From positions 213,156,001-213,220,000 of the forward strand of contig JBITNC010000001.1 in assembly GCA_050084985.1 (NCBI GenBank): 64,000 bases of DNA, read 5' to 3'. Below, in pieces: positions 11,881 to 21,300 of the stretch. Position 1 is the first letter of the stretch. Every line of letters starts with the position of its first letter. The stretch comes from Nageia nagi (lineage: Eukaryota; Pinophyta). A model generated the notes under the pieces. It was not told where the DNA came from. It ran no database searches and worked only from the letters and a program-made list of their open reading frames with translations. Position numbers and translations under genes: made by a program.

Positions 11881-12150
11881 TTCACATTCTTGCAGGTCAC
11901 GATGTTATGGGAAAAGGTAGCTTATCATCATTACATCGCCAATATTTGCATCTTTCATTGTCAGGTACATTCCGTGAGGTAAGTACACAAATTACAATCT
12001 TGGTTGGTACAATTACATTTCTTAATTGATTATGTTGTTATCTATTGTTATCTAGAATAAATTGCTATCTGTAGCTAGAATACAGATAATATTGAGTTTG
12101 TAGATAGTTGCCTATTTACTTATTTGCACGCTCAATTTTATTTGTAAACA

Positions 12151-12170
12151 TTTGGTGAACCCGATGTGAA
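12151..12170 (+). promoter_or_regulatory. T2 primer binding site
   Basis: TTTGGTGAACCCGATGTGAA follows the LTR directly. T5 has the same site with ACG in place of ATG. The tRNA is not identified here. Confidence 0.75.
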
Positions 12171-12242
12171 CTACACATCATTATACTAAAACCCTAAAGG
12201 TTTTAGTTAAGACTAACATCTATTTTGTGAAGTGTTTTGAGT

Positions 12243-13412
12243 ATGGAGCAACTTAAGTTATTCTTGCATAGTCTTTCAAAAAGGGATTTGGATGAATTAT
12301 TGGTAGAAATCAGACATGATGATCCAGAGGGATCCAGAGGAATGCAAAATAGCGCTGAGGGTGACAATAGTAATTTTCAGGCTACTATGGAAGGTATGCA
12401 GAGGTAGATAGACAGATTGGCAAGGAGATCAACATCGCTTAATGATTCTTTCGAATTTGGTAGTCCCTTATGTGATGAGATTCGTAGACACATGCCACCA
12501 TCTAACTATAAAGAGCCAAATTTCAGTAAGTTCAATGGGGAAGGAGACCCAAGAAGACATATACAAGGATTCAAGGATGAGTGTGAACTCAAAATTGGTA
12601 CAAACCAAAGATTGCAAGCTAAATTCTTCCCTCAGAGCTTGGAAGGAGACACCCGAGAATAGTTTTATGCATTACCTGAAGGGTTCATCACATCATTTGA
12701 GGAGTTTAGTAATTTTTTTCTGGAGCAATATAAGCATAACATCAAGAAGGAGGTTATGCTATCAGATTTATGTGCTATCAAGCAAGACAGTGATGAGCAA
12801 CTAGACAAATTTGTTGTAAGGTTTAAGAAGAAATGGCAACAAGTGAAGACCAGATTAACAGAAAAAGAGGTAAATAACATGTTCAAAGAAGTGGTTATAT
12901 TGCCCTTACAATCATATGTTATCGATTATACACATCTTACATTTTTTGATATGACGTATAAGCTGTTAGAGAAAGAAAAAGTCCTTATGAAGCTAGGGCT
13001 TGTAAAGTATGGTAATAGTGATAAGACAAAAGCAAAGGATAAGAAACCACAATCACCAAAGAAAGAGAAAGCTATCCATGTGGCTGAGAAGACAAGTGAG
13101 ATGAAGAAAAAGAGATATGTGAGATTTCCCATACCTCTAAGACATATCCTAAAAGACCTTGTGGAAAAAGGGTTATTACAACCTTTACCGAAGCATGAGG
13201 AAGATCCAACAGCAGAAAAACCCCATTGGTATAAGGAAGATAGATATTGTGAATATCATCAGACTAAAGGCCATGCTACTAATGGATGTGGAAATCTTAG
13301 GGATAGAATATAGAAGCTCATAGAAGATGGATTCTATGTATGTCCAGCAAAGGGCAAAGATATAGGAGAAGAACAACAAATTAATATGATCTTTCTTGAA
13401 GATGCTTGCGAA
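12243..13412 (+). pseudogene. T2 gag
   Basis: The ATG at 12243 opens one continuous frame of about 390 codons, the same frame for the whole length. Only three in-frame TAG stops break it before 13320 (12405, 12660, 13311). In T5 the first of these positions is CAA, so it arose from a Gln codon. Gag core motifs 'FYALPEGFITSF' and 'QYKHNIK' are present, then a basic linker and a zinc-knuckle-like CEYHQTKGHATNGC at 13248-13289. The frame departs from the T5 sequence near 13410, where pol would follow. The start matches T5 (ATG at 43107). Confidence 0.88.
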
Positions 13413-14050
13413 GTTAGCCCCGGTGGGAGCTCCAAGCCCTCCAGAAGTATCATTTGGTAGATCAAAATATATATATATATATAAAAAGAGAAAAGCTAGC
13501 AGTTGGTTCAGGTCTCTAACAGACATCAGGGTCAAGAGATTAGGAGGTTTCATGAAGTCATAACAAGAGCACCGGTGTTGTATTTCATGAGACAAGGACC
13601 ACCGACGGTGCTCTTTCAGGGGAAAAATAGAGGAAAGCAAAAGGTACTAATTACTCCCACAGCATGGGAAGTTAGAATTTTAGGTCATGTCATTGATGTT
13701 CATTTTTAAAGATCATGGAACATCAAATTAATGCATCATAAGCACATGTACAAGAGCAAATGAGGAGCGTCAACGTTGTATTTCGTGAGAAAAGGACCGT
13801 CGATGGTGCTCTTTTAGGGGAAAAATAGAGGAAAGCAAAAGGTACCAATTACTCCCAAAGCATGGGAAGTCAGAGTTTCAGGTCATGTCAATTGGCATCG
13901 TTCTCAAGGATCACAGAATATCAAGTTCATTCATCACAGATACATGCATAAGAGCAAATTAGGTACCAAAAATTGTGTTTTATATATATATCATGATCAA
14001 AATGTTTTTTTTGTTTACAATGCAAACTGGATGAGATTACATAGAATGAT
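13413..14050 (+). other. T2 segment between gag and the antisense gene
   Basis: The stretch holds a short (AT)n run near 13468-13485, the duplicated linker, and the 3' flank of the antisense gene. It contains no other coding signal. Confidence 0.6.
13566..13963 (+). repeat. 198-bp tandem duplication from the lost pol linker
   Basis: Two units offset by 198 bp share 'tgttgtatttc.tgag', 'ggtgctctttt' and 'gaggaaagcaaaaggta'. The first part matches the protease-RT linker of T5 near 45185-45250, so it is a remnant of deleted pol that later duplicated. Each unit carries a GGACC-type palindromic box. Confidence 0.75.
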
Positions 14051-14346
14051 TTAGAATCTCCTACTAGACCCCCTTCCCCCTACACTAGAGCTAGTAGTCC
14101 TGCTAGATGTGCCACCCCCGCATCATGCCTTGTACTTCTCTGCATGCACCTTCTCCTCACCGATCTATCTCTTAGCCTGGCGAAGCTGCTCATAGAGGAC
14201 CTTGATTTCCTTATTAGCTGCCTGTAATTCCTAATAGATACTGGCATAATCTCTTCCTCTGAATCGTAGATAGCCCTGTAGCTCTCTAATCTCCTCATCC
14301 TTCTAACCGATTTGGCCACATAGCTTAGCCATCTCAACCTTAGGAT

Positions 14347-14435
14347 CTGTGACATAGCATAAACATATCATGTTAGTTCCTTGCATATTATGAAAAATAG
14401 AAAGTCAAAGCAAAGTAAAAGAGAAAATAGGTTAC
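14347..14435 (-). other. Intron 2 of the antisense PMD gene
   Basis: This 89-bp intron has donor GATG|GTAACC and acceptor ATGTCACAG|ATCC on the minus strand. It restores the frame from phase 1 and joins the acidic tail to the coiled-coil exon. Confidence 0.7.
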
Positions 14436-15861
14436 CATCATCATCCTCATCATAGTCTTCATCCTCCCAATCTGATTCCGTCTTATATTCAGGCACATAT
14501 TCATCCTGGTCTGGATTGATCTCCTCATTATCATCATGACCTACATCTAGAGATATGTCATGAGCATATGTAGAACTACTCTCTCCTCCCCATCCTCTCG
14601 TGGTGAAGGGAGTGTCCCATCCGGTCTTTGTGTCTCCTATGTCCTCATCCTCCCATGCATCATCACCAGTGTCAGCATCATGAATGCCTATGTGGTGAGG
14701 ATGGCATGTCCTCCACTAGTCTAGGTAGTCCTCTGTGTGATTAGGTCCATCTATGTCATCATCAACATCATAGTCAGAGTCCTCGCTAGGGGACTCCCAG
14801 TCTGAGTCCCAATCTGGTACTAGGTCATAATCCTCTAGGAGGTGCCTGCTATGGTAGTAGTGCACCACTATCCTGTAGTCATCCGGTACACCCTGCTACA
14901 GGCAAAACTAATGAAGTACCTGCTCTGGCCTGTACGGCTCCACTAGTGCCCTACATGCCTGTAGGTAGGTAGGGTGTCTCACCCATGTCATCTCCTGTAG
15001 GTCTTCCTCCCACTTTGGTACACCTCCCTGATAAGGACACCAGTATACCTGAACCTCCTAAAGTAGGTCAAGTCGCACATGCCATCCCTCTAGGTCTATG
15101 CTAGGGAAGTCTAGTACCTCTATCATCGCCCACCGTTACCAGGTGGGTGCATCATCCAGCTAGTCTAGGGGTAGTATTATCGGTCTAGAAATAGTGATGT
15201 GTTCATAGGCCCACACTTGCAGTATCATAGAATGAGCCACCTATCTCCCCCCTCTCTCCACCTCTGTAAAGCTGTGGAGGTCATGATAAAGTTGTGCCAG
15301 TATTGTGGGGCGCCATGCATATCTCTATCTTTGTATAACCATGTCTTGAATGATAGGAATCATACCCACTAGGAAGGTCTCACTGCTCTTGTCTGGATAG
15401 ATAATAGCATCTAGAAGGTAGGTAATGAGGAGCCTCATCCGCAGGTCACCCCATGCTGGAGGATCCTCTGGCACATGTCTCACTAGGGACACACCTCTCT
15501 TCCTATGATTTACTTCGTCTAATCCCATCAGCCATGTAGCCCATACCTCTGCCTATTCCAAGCTCAGAACAAGAATCATGTTCACTAGTTTCCCCCTGAT
15601 AGGAAGTCTAGTGATCCTGTAGATATCCTCTAGGGTCACTGTAATCTCACCAGTTGGAAGGTGGAAGGTGTTGGAGTTTGGATCCCACCTCTCCATCAAA
15701 GCTATCAGCATGTTGCGGTCATGAAACACATAGTCAGCAAATGCAAGGTAGTTGAATGAAATGTCCTCTAGAATGCTCCGGGCTATGTCAGTTTATGGCC
15801 ACTGTTGGGCAGTGGTGAAAGCAGCACTCTTGCCAGATGGTCGCATGAGGTATGCACAGTT

Positions 15862-16243
15862 CTGCAAGAAAAGAATGACAAAAGACAAGTTAGTGTTAAG
15901 GTATAAAACACAGAATAGCAAAAATAGTACTGGTGAAAAGGACCACCCACATTCTAGATCAGGTGAAAAGGACTGCCCATAGTCCAAACTAGGGTAGAAA
16001 GGACTGCCAGCGGTCCTATTTCTGTGAATAAGGGTGACAAAATCTGGGGTGCAGGTTCGTACGGGTAAGCATAATGCAACCATGGTACCAGAAGTTCAAA
16101 AAATAAAGTAAAAATAGAAAAATGAAGGGCTAGGGTATGCAATAGTAAAACCCTAGGGGAAATTCGAAAAACTAATGAAAAGGTAGCTAAAATCTGAAAA
16201 CAAGTAAAAGCATAGCAAGGAAAAGGTAGGAGATGTAATGTAC
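15862..16243 (-). other. Intron 1 of the antisense PMD gene
   Basis: The donor is CAG|GTACATTAC and the acceptor TTCTTTTCTTGCAG|AACTG on the minus strand. Length is 382 bp, and phase 0 is kept on both sides. Splice signals exist only on the antisense strand, so sense-strand retrotransposition would keep the intron. Confidence 0.8.
15932..16021. repeat. Three 30-bp repeats inside PMD intron 1
   Basis: Units at 15932-15961, 15962-15991 and 15992-16021 share 'gaaaggac.gcc'. Each contains a form of the GGACCACC/GGTCC box also found in the LTRs and in the pol linker of T5. Confidence 0.8.
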
Positions 16244-16461
16244 CTGATGACCAGTAGGAGAATCAGCCACCAAGGTAGCTCTGTGTCCCTCTCGGTGTGT
16301 GATAGGCAGGGCCATAGCATGCAGCATAGCAATATAGGAAGAATCACCTAGCGATAGTGACAAAAGCACCAGCTAAACTTCTCTAAATCAGCCTCTCAAG
16401 CTCTAGGATGCTCTCAGCTATGAAAATGATAGGGTGAACAAATGAGGAAGGGTGGGGCCCC

Positions 16462-16473
16462 TTTTATAAAAAG
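16462..16473 (-). promoter_or_regulatory. TATA box for the antisense PMD gene
   Basis: CTTTTTATAAAAG on the minus strand lies about 90 bp upstream of the first exon. The surrounding 100 bp are conserved in T5 (about 47380-47480), although T5 has no PMD gene. Confidence 0.55.
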
Positions 16474-16795
16474 GTTAGGGCACACACTTCAAGACAAATT
16501 TTGATTTGAGCATTTGGTACATGTAGATAAGCAATTAGACATTAATCTGGAATCCAAGGGTGATTCGTAGGGACTTGATTTTCATAGTTTTTGAAGAATC
16601 TTCAAGAAAAGGACCACTCACAGTCTTAGTGAAGATCGTCGGCATTCTAAATCAATGAGAAAGGACCGTCCACATTCCTTTATCTAGAAAATCAACTTAT
16701 TTAAGTATAATGGGTACATCATAGGTGTTTGATCAATGTTATATCTAGGAGAATATTGCTTTGAGTTTCATGTTTGTAGACCTGAATAATTAGCT

Positions 16796-17345
16796 TATCA
16801 TGCTTGTGAGTGGAGTTCTAGCTTTCATGGTCAGATTATCATGCTTGTGAGTGGAGTTCCAACTCCCGTAGTCAGATTATCATATGCCTATGAGTGGAGT
16901 CCCAGTTCCCATGATCAGATTATCGTGTCTATGAGTGGACTCCAGCTCCCATAGTCAGCTTATCATGTGCCTATGAGTGGAGTCCCAGCTCCCATGATCA
17001 GCTTATCATGCTTATGAGTGGAGTCTAGCTCCCATAGTTAGCTTATCATGTGCCTATGAGTGGAGTCCCAGCTCCCGTGATCAACTTATTGTGCTTATGA
17101 GTGGAGTTCCAGCTCCCATAGTCAGCTTATCATGTGCCTATGAGTGGATTCCCAGCTCCCATGATGAGCTTATCATGCTTATGAGTGGAGTCCAGCTCCC
17201 ATAGTTAGCTTATCATGTGCTTATGAGTGGAGTTCCATCTCCCATTATCAGCTTATCATGTGCTTATGAGTGGAGTTCCAGCTCCCATTATTAGCTTATC
17301 ATGTGCTTATGAGTGGAGTTCTGGCTCCCATTATCAGTTTATCAT
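16796..17345 (+). repeat. About 43-bp tandem array in T2 3' region
   Basis: About 13 units of the type 'gcttatcatgtgcctatgag' plus 'tggagtcccagctcccatga' are present. Alternating long and short forms suggest an 85-bp dimer. ORFs across it are by-products of the repeat. Decayed forms occur in T5 near 46980-47180 and 47780-47960. Confidence 0.9.
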
Positions 17346-17374
17346 GCCTCTTGGTGGAGTGTCAGCTTCATCAG

Positions 17375-17950
17375 TTTATCACTTGTTTTGTGGAGTTTGG
17401 TTCTTATGCAACTGGAGTACATCTCTTGGTGTGAAGGCTCAGTTGTGTGGAACTTAGCTCTCATATATCAACTTATCACTTATTTTATAGAGTTCAGTTC
17501 TTATGCAACTGGAGTACACCTCTTGGTGCAAAGGCTCAGTTGTGTGGAACTTAGCTCTCACATATCAACTTATCACTTATTTCATGAAGTTTAGTTCTTA
17601 TGCAACTGGAGTACACCTCTTGGTGCGAGGGCTCAGTTGTGTGGAACTTAGCTCTCACATATTAGCTTATCATTGTTTTGCAGAGTTCAGTTCTTATATA
17701 ATTGGAGTACACCTCTCGGTGTGAAGGCTCAGTTGTGTGGAACTTAGCTCTCACATATTAGCTTATCACTTATTTTGTAGAGTTTGGTTCTTATGCAACT
17801 GGAGTACACTGCTCGGTGTGAAAGGCTCAGTTGTGTGGAACTTAGCTCTCACATATCAGCATATCACTTGTTTTGCAGAGTTCAGTTCTTATGCAATTGG
17901 AGTATACCTCTCGGTGTGAAGGCTCAGTTGTGTGGAACTTAGCTCTCCCC
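17375..17950 (+). repeat. About 97-bp tandem array in T2 3' region, 6 units
   Basis: The word AGTTGTGTGG recurs at 17441, 17538, 17634, 17731, 17829 and 17926, giving 96-98 bp spacing. Each unit also has 'ttatgcaactggagtacac'. T5 keeps about one unit near 47950-48030. Confidence 0.92.
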
Positions 17951-18420
17951 TATGTGTGGTTATGGTTATCATGTGTTGTCATGTGTGTTATCATGTCTTG
18001 TCTTGTGAGTTGGTCACGTGTGTTGTCATGTTTTGTCTTGTGATGTGGTCTTGTCAAGTTGTCATCCGGTCGACATGTGTGGTCAAGTCGTCTGTCAGGT
18101 CATTATCATGTGTGTTGTCAAGTTTGTCATCATGGGTCATCAGCATTGCGATAAGATTATCAGATTATCAGACATATCAGGCTATCACCTCCTACAGCAA
18201 AATGCAAGGGGCAAGCATGCCCAAGGTAATATCAAAAGGAAGTTTTCTCAACCTATATCTAGTACTAATAAGCTTTATCATGATGTTGTTTACGTTCAGA
18301 ATGGTTAATGTTTATCATTGCTTATCAAAATTGTTTGCTATGATATTGTGTTTTTACTTTGAATGCAAAATCTCAAGTCACCTCATGTTTCTTTCGATTT
18401 CACATCCAAAGTGGGGCATC
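17951..18420 (+). other. T2 end of 3' region with polypurine tract
   Basis: GT-rich sequence with many 'tcatgtgtgttgtca' words leads to the tract CCAAAGTGGGGCATC (18406-18420) just before the 3' LTR. T5 has the same tract before 48494. Confidence 0.75.
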
Positions 18421-19320
18421 TGTTAACACATAAAAATGATTTTATGTTTTTAAATCAATAAATTAATGAAATATGCTTGGCCTAACTATATGTCTTGAAT
18501 GTACTAAAGTGATAATATCAATGTTTGGCTTGAATATGAATATTGCATGGGTTATCTTGAATATTGCATGGGTTATCTTAAATATTGCATGGGTTATCTT
18601 GAATATTGCATGGTTTATCTTGAGTATTGCATGAATTATCTTGTTTATTGATGTGTTTATCTTAAATCTTATGAATTAACCTTATTTATGTGGATTCACG
18701 CCGACCTATGGGCAGTATTATCTATTATCTATATAAATAAGGGATCTAATAGTAAGTCCACAACAACAAGGATACACATGATCCCACGTATGGTCTTGTA
18801 AGTGGCTACCCCTTAAGGTATCTCTCAGTACCGCCTACAAGGATATGGTTTGTGTGCTTCCTTACGCGAGCTCTCCTGACATCTGTGATCAATTCTGATA
18901 TTATACTACTATCTGAGATATCTATACTGAAGATCTGGACCTAACCGAGAGATCAAAGCTATCAAACTAAGGCCACTGGCGCTCCTTTGTGAATGGAAGA
19001 ACACCACTGATGCTCTTATACCACTGAAACGAACCACCTACGATCCTCTTTTTGCATTCTTGCAGGTCACGATGTTGTGGGAAAAGGCAGCTTATCATCA
19101 TTACATCGCCAATATCTACATCTTTCGTTGTTAGGTACATTCCGTGAGGTAAGTACACAAATTATAGTCTTGGTTGGTACAATTACATTTCTTAATTGAT
19201 TATGTTGTTATCTATTGTTATCTAGAATAAATTGCTATCCATAGCTAGAATACAGATAATATTGAGTTTGTAGATAGTTGCCTATTTACTTATTTGCACG
19301 CTTAATTTTATTTGTAAACA
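18421..19320 (+). repeat. T2 3' LTR
   Basis: The LTR partners 11251-12150 with no indels. The minisatellite is at 18541-18645. The hairpin is damaged here (GGTATC-TCTC-AGTACC), and two of the three boxes have diverged. Confidence 0.95.
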
Positions 19321-20100
19321 CCTAGTATAAGCAATCTTTGATAAACCAATTGAGCACTAAAGTATCCACCACATTCACCATCATGAGCTTGATGAAGGGC
19401 CATGTCTACTTCATGCCCCATTATATATCTAAGAAGAGCACCATAAAAATAACTCTTATATAGTAAAGCACCAATGATAACATACTTTGTTACTATTTTT
19501 TAAAGCCTAATTCTAGGATTATGATAAAATTTAATATGAATTACTCCATTTTTAAGATAAGAAAAAATATCTTGATACCACTCACACACATTAATACATG
19601 TAGGGGGAAAATAATTATCTTTAATGAAATCTTCAATAACATATTTAGTTGATGCTCTACCTATGTTTTTAATTATAAGTATGGTTTCTTCATCTTATAT
19701 ATTAATAGGAGAAAGAGAAGAGACACTATCTATTGCATCAACATACCTATTCCTATCTCATGGAATATTATCAATTTCATACTCACTAAAGTACATGAGG
19801 GGACTTGTCACTATTTCTTTGTATGGTTATAATTTGGCATCCTTTGTGTTGTATATGTAAGCAACTTGTTTCACCACCAATTGAGAATCACTAAAGATTT
19901 TTTTTTTTACCTTTAGGAGCATTACAACCTTTAGTCTTAGAATAAGATCTTCATACTCAACCATGGTGTTAGTACAATCAGAAATTAAATTATAATACAT
20001 AGGAATCACATCACCATGAGGTTTAATTAGAAAAATTCCTACCCCTAATCCATGAAGGAACTTAGAACTTTCAAAGAATAGTATCCATTCATCTTTCTTA
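19321..20100 (-). pseudogene. H1 second RNase H, linker and integrase zinc domain
   Basis: The minus strand reads nearly without a shift. 'CTNTMVEYEDLILRLK' and 'FSDSQLVVKQVAYIYNTKD' (20009-19827) are the plant-type RNase H, continuing to 'YVDAIDSVSSL'. Then come the linker 'WYQDIFSYLKNG' and the zinc-domain start 'HDGECGGYFSAQLVYQRL' at 19321-19400. The order shows that H1 has aRNH after the RT-linked RNase H, as in T1. Confidence 0.88.
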
Positions 20101-20637
20101 AAATAATTGGTGAATGCTTGAGAGTAATCTTTTCATCAACCAAATGATTCTACTTGAACTCAGCTCCATCATTGGGATCATGAGAGTTTTTTTCATCTAT
20201 TTCATCTAAAACTTATTCCTGAGCTATGGATATTTCATTTCCTATATAGTTTATAATTAAATTTTCTATATCCAAATCCTTAATGGATTTTTTAGTGACA
20301 AAGACCAAATCAAACTCTTAAAGCAATGTTACTCATTTTGCATCTCTTCCAGATTGATAAATTTTTGACATGAGATACCTTAGAGGGTTAGCCTAAGTTA
20401 TAACATATGTTGTATTTACAAGCATGTAATATCTTAGCTTTTTAGTTAAGAATATAATTACAAAACACATATTTTGTATTGATGTATAGCTTGTCTAATA
20501 ATCAAGTAAAATTTTGCTAATATAATAAATTGCTCTTTCTTTATCTTTATCATCTTTATGTGTTAGTGTTTCCCCTAATGCACTTAATGTTGCAGAAACA
20601 TAAGGCAATAAACTCTTTTTTGAATCATAAGTAAAAA
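20101..20637 (-). pseudogene. H1 RT-linked RNase H, truncated
   Basis: The minus-strand pieces 'LLPYVSATLSALGETLTHKD', 'ERAIYYISKILLDY' and 'NPLRYLMSKIYQSGRDAK' are the RNase H connected to RT. Homology stops near 20637, where a different sequence begins. RT, protease and gag of H1 are absent. Confidence 0.85.
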
Positions 20638-20649
20638 TTATTTAAATAT

Positions 20650-20735
20650 TAAAAAAAAAACACTTCTAAATTCATGTTCCCATTATCAAAGGTGAAATGA
20701 GGAAAACACCAAAAAAATGGGAACATTATAGGAGC
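20650..20735 (-). mobile_element. Fragment of a K1-like LTR, reverse orientation
   Basis: The reverse complement matches the first 90 or so bases of the K1 LTR ('gggaacattata' at the right edge equals TATAATGTTCCC, and 'caaaggtgaaatg' is shared). It abuts the truncated end of H1. Confidence 0.7.
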
Positions 20736-21300
20736 ATAACATTGGTAAAAATTGAGGCATCTTAAGCTATCATCATGAAGAAATTTTTTAGGGAGTATTT
20801 TCTTACCTATCTTGTTATACTTTGAATTTATGCTTTGATTATTTTATATCCTAATAACATCAAATCATATTCAAAGTGGGCTATCTGTTAACATCCAAAA
20901 AGGAATTTTAATTTAATAATGTATTTATTTATTAAATTAATAAATGCTCTTATCATCATTCACTCTTATCTATTCTAATATTTTATAATAATAGGACATT
21001 AAAGAGATAATCCAAAGAAGTATTCTTGGTCCATATGCACCATAAGCCTAAGGAGGAGCCTTGGCACTAGACATGCTATCTAAAAAGGTGGAAAGGTTGT
21101 GCATGGGAAATCAAGACATGATCTAGAATCCTTAATAGGTGGTAATATAGTTGTGTCATTCTTAACTAATATTTCTTAATACCACCTATCATATCTAGAT
21201 TTTATTACACATTAATATCTACATTCATATGATCTTTTTAGCTCATTTGTGCACAACATTTTAAGCATATAAGGTGTGATGAAATTATGCAAAAGGGAAA
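20736..21300 (+). mobile_element. 3' end and LTR of an unidentified Tat-type element
   Basis: A polypurine-like AAAGTGGGCTATC is followed by an LTR-type start, TGTTAACATCC, at 20888. Inside, ATAGGTGGTA (21135-21144) and TACCACCTAT (21180-21189) form a perfect 10-bp inverted repeat like the one in the T4 LTR. I could not place its right end or a partner LTR. Confidence 0.55.

Larger units (their letters stand above)
11251..12150 (+). repeat. T2 5' LTR
   Basis: The LTR is exactly as long as its partner at 18421-19320. It contains a 21-bp minisatellite, a TATA box, a tight hairpin and three copies of the CCAYCGGTG-type box in that order. Confidence 0.95.
14051..16369 (-). pseudogene. Plant mobile domain (PMD) gene in antisense within T2
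   Basis: Three exons on the minus strand join in phase: 16369-16244 (42 codons), 15861-14436 and 14346-14051, ending in TAA. Together they give about 615 codons. Exon 2 carries the PMD core: 'AYLMRPSGKSAAFTTAQQWP', 'FHDRNMLIALMERWDP', 'FHLPTGEITVTLEDIYR', 'AWGDLRMRLLITYLLDAI', 'LQVWAYEHI'. A long Asp/Glu-rich tail follows, and exon 3 encodes a probable coiled coil. PMD proteins (MAIN/MAIL relatives) are plant nuclear proteins, also known as passengers of transposons. There are about 14 in-frame stops, nearly all TAG where Gln fits, yet no frameshift. The first codon is GTG; an ATG follows at 16327. A TATA box lies about 90 bp upstream. T2 pol is absent. Confidence 0.85.
11251..19320 (+). mobile_element. 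T2, non-autonomous Tat-type element with captured antisense gene
   Basis: Two 900-bp LTRs (11251-12150, 18421-19320) start TGTTAACACA and end TTTGTAAACA. They are flanked by CCTAT on the left and CCTAG on the right. A hand alignment of the LTRs gives about 46 differences in 900 positions and no indels; about 41 of the differences are transitions. The sense strand carries only gag. PR, RT, RNase H and integrase are missing. The space between 14051 and 16369 holds a plant mobile domain gene on the opposite strand. T5 is a sister element with gag-pol. T2 must have depended on proteins made elsewhere. Confidence 0.92.

Noticed and set aside
13185-13640. 151-codon minus-strand ORF
   Set aside because: It is antisense to T2 gag and the linker duplication. 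It has no domain, and its composition follows from the opposite strand.
14080-14355. 91-codon minus-strand ORF rich in Arg and Ser
   Set aside because: It overlaps PMD exon 3 in a different frame. The exon frame gives a coiled coil that joins in phase to exon 2, so this ORF is a shadow.
17227-17919. Run of overlapping plus-strand ORFs with similar proteins
   Set aside because: They follow the 43- and 97-bp tandem arrays. Open frames and repeated peptides are what a repeat free of stops in one frame produces.
18018-18426. Possible Cys/Val-rich small proteins
   Set aside because: They come from GT-rich 'catgtgtgttgtca' repeats in the T2 tail.
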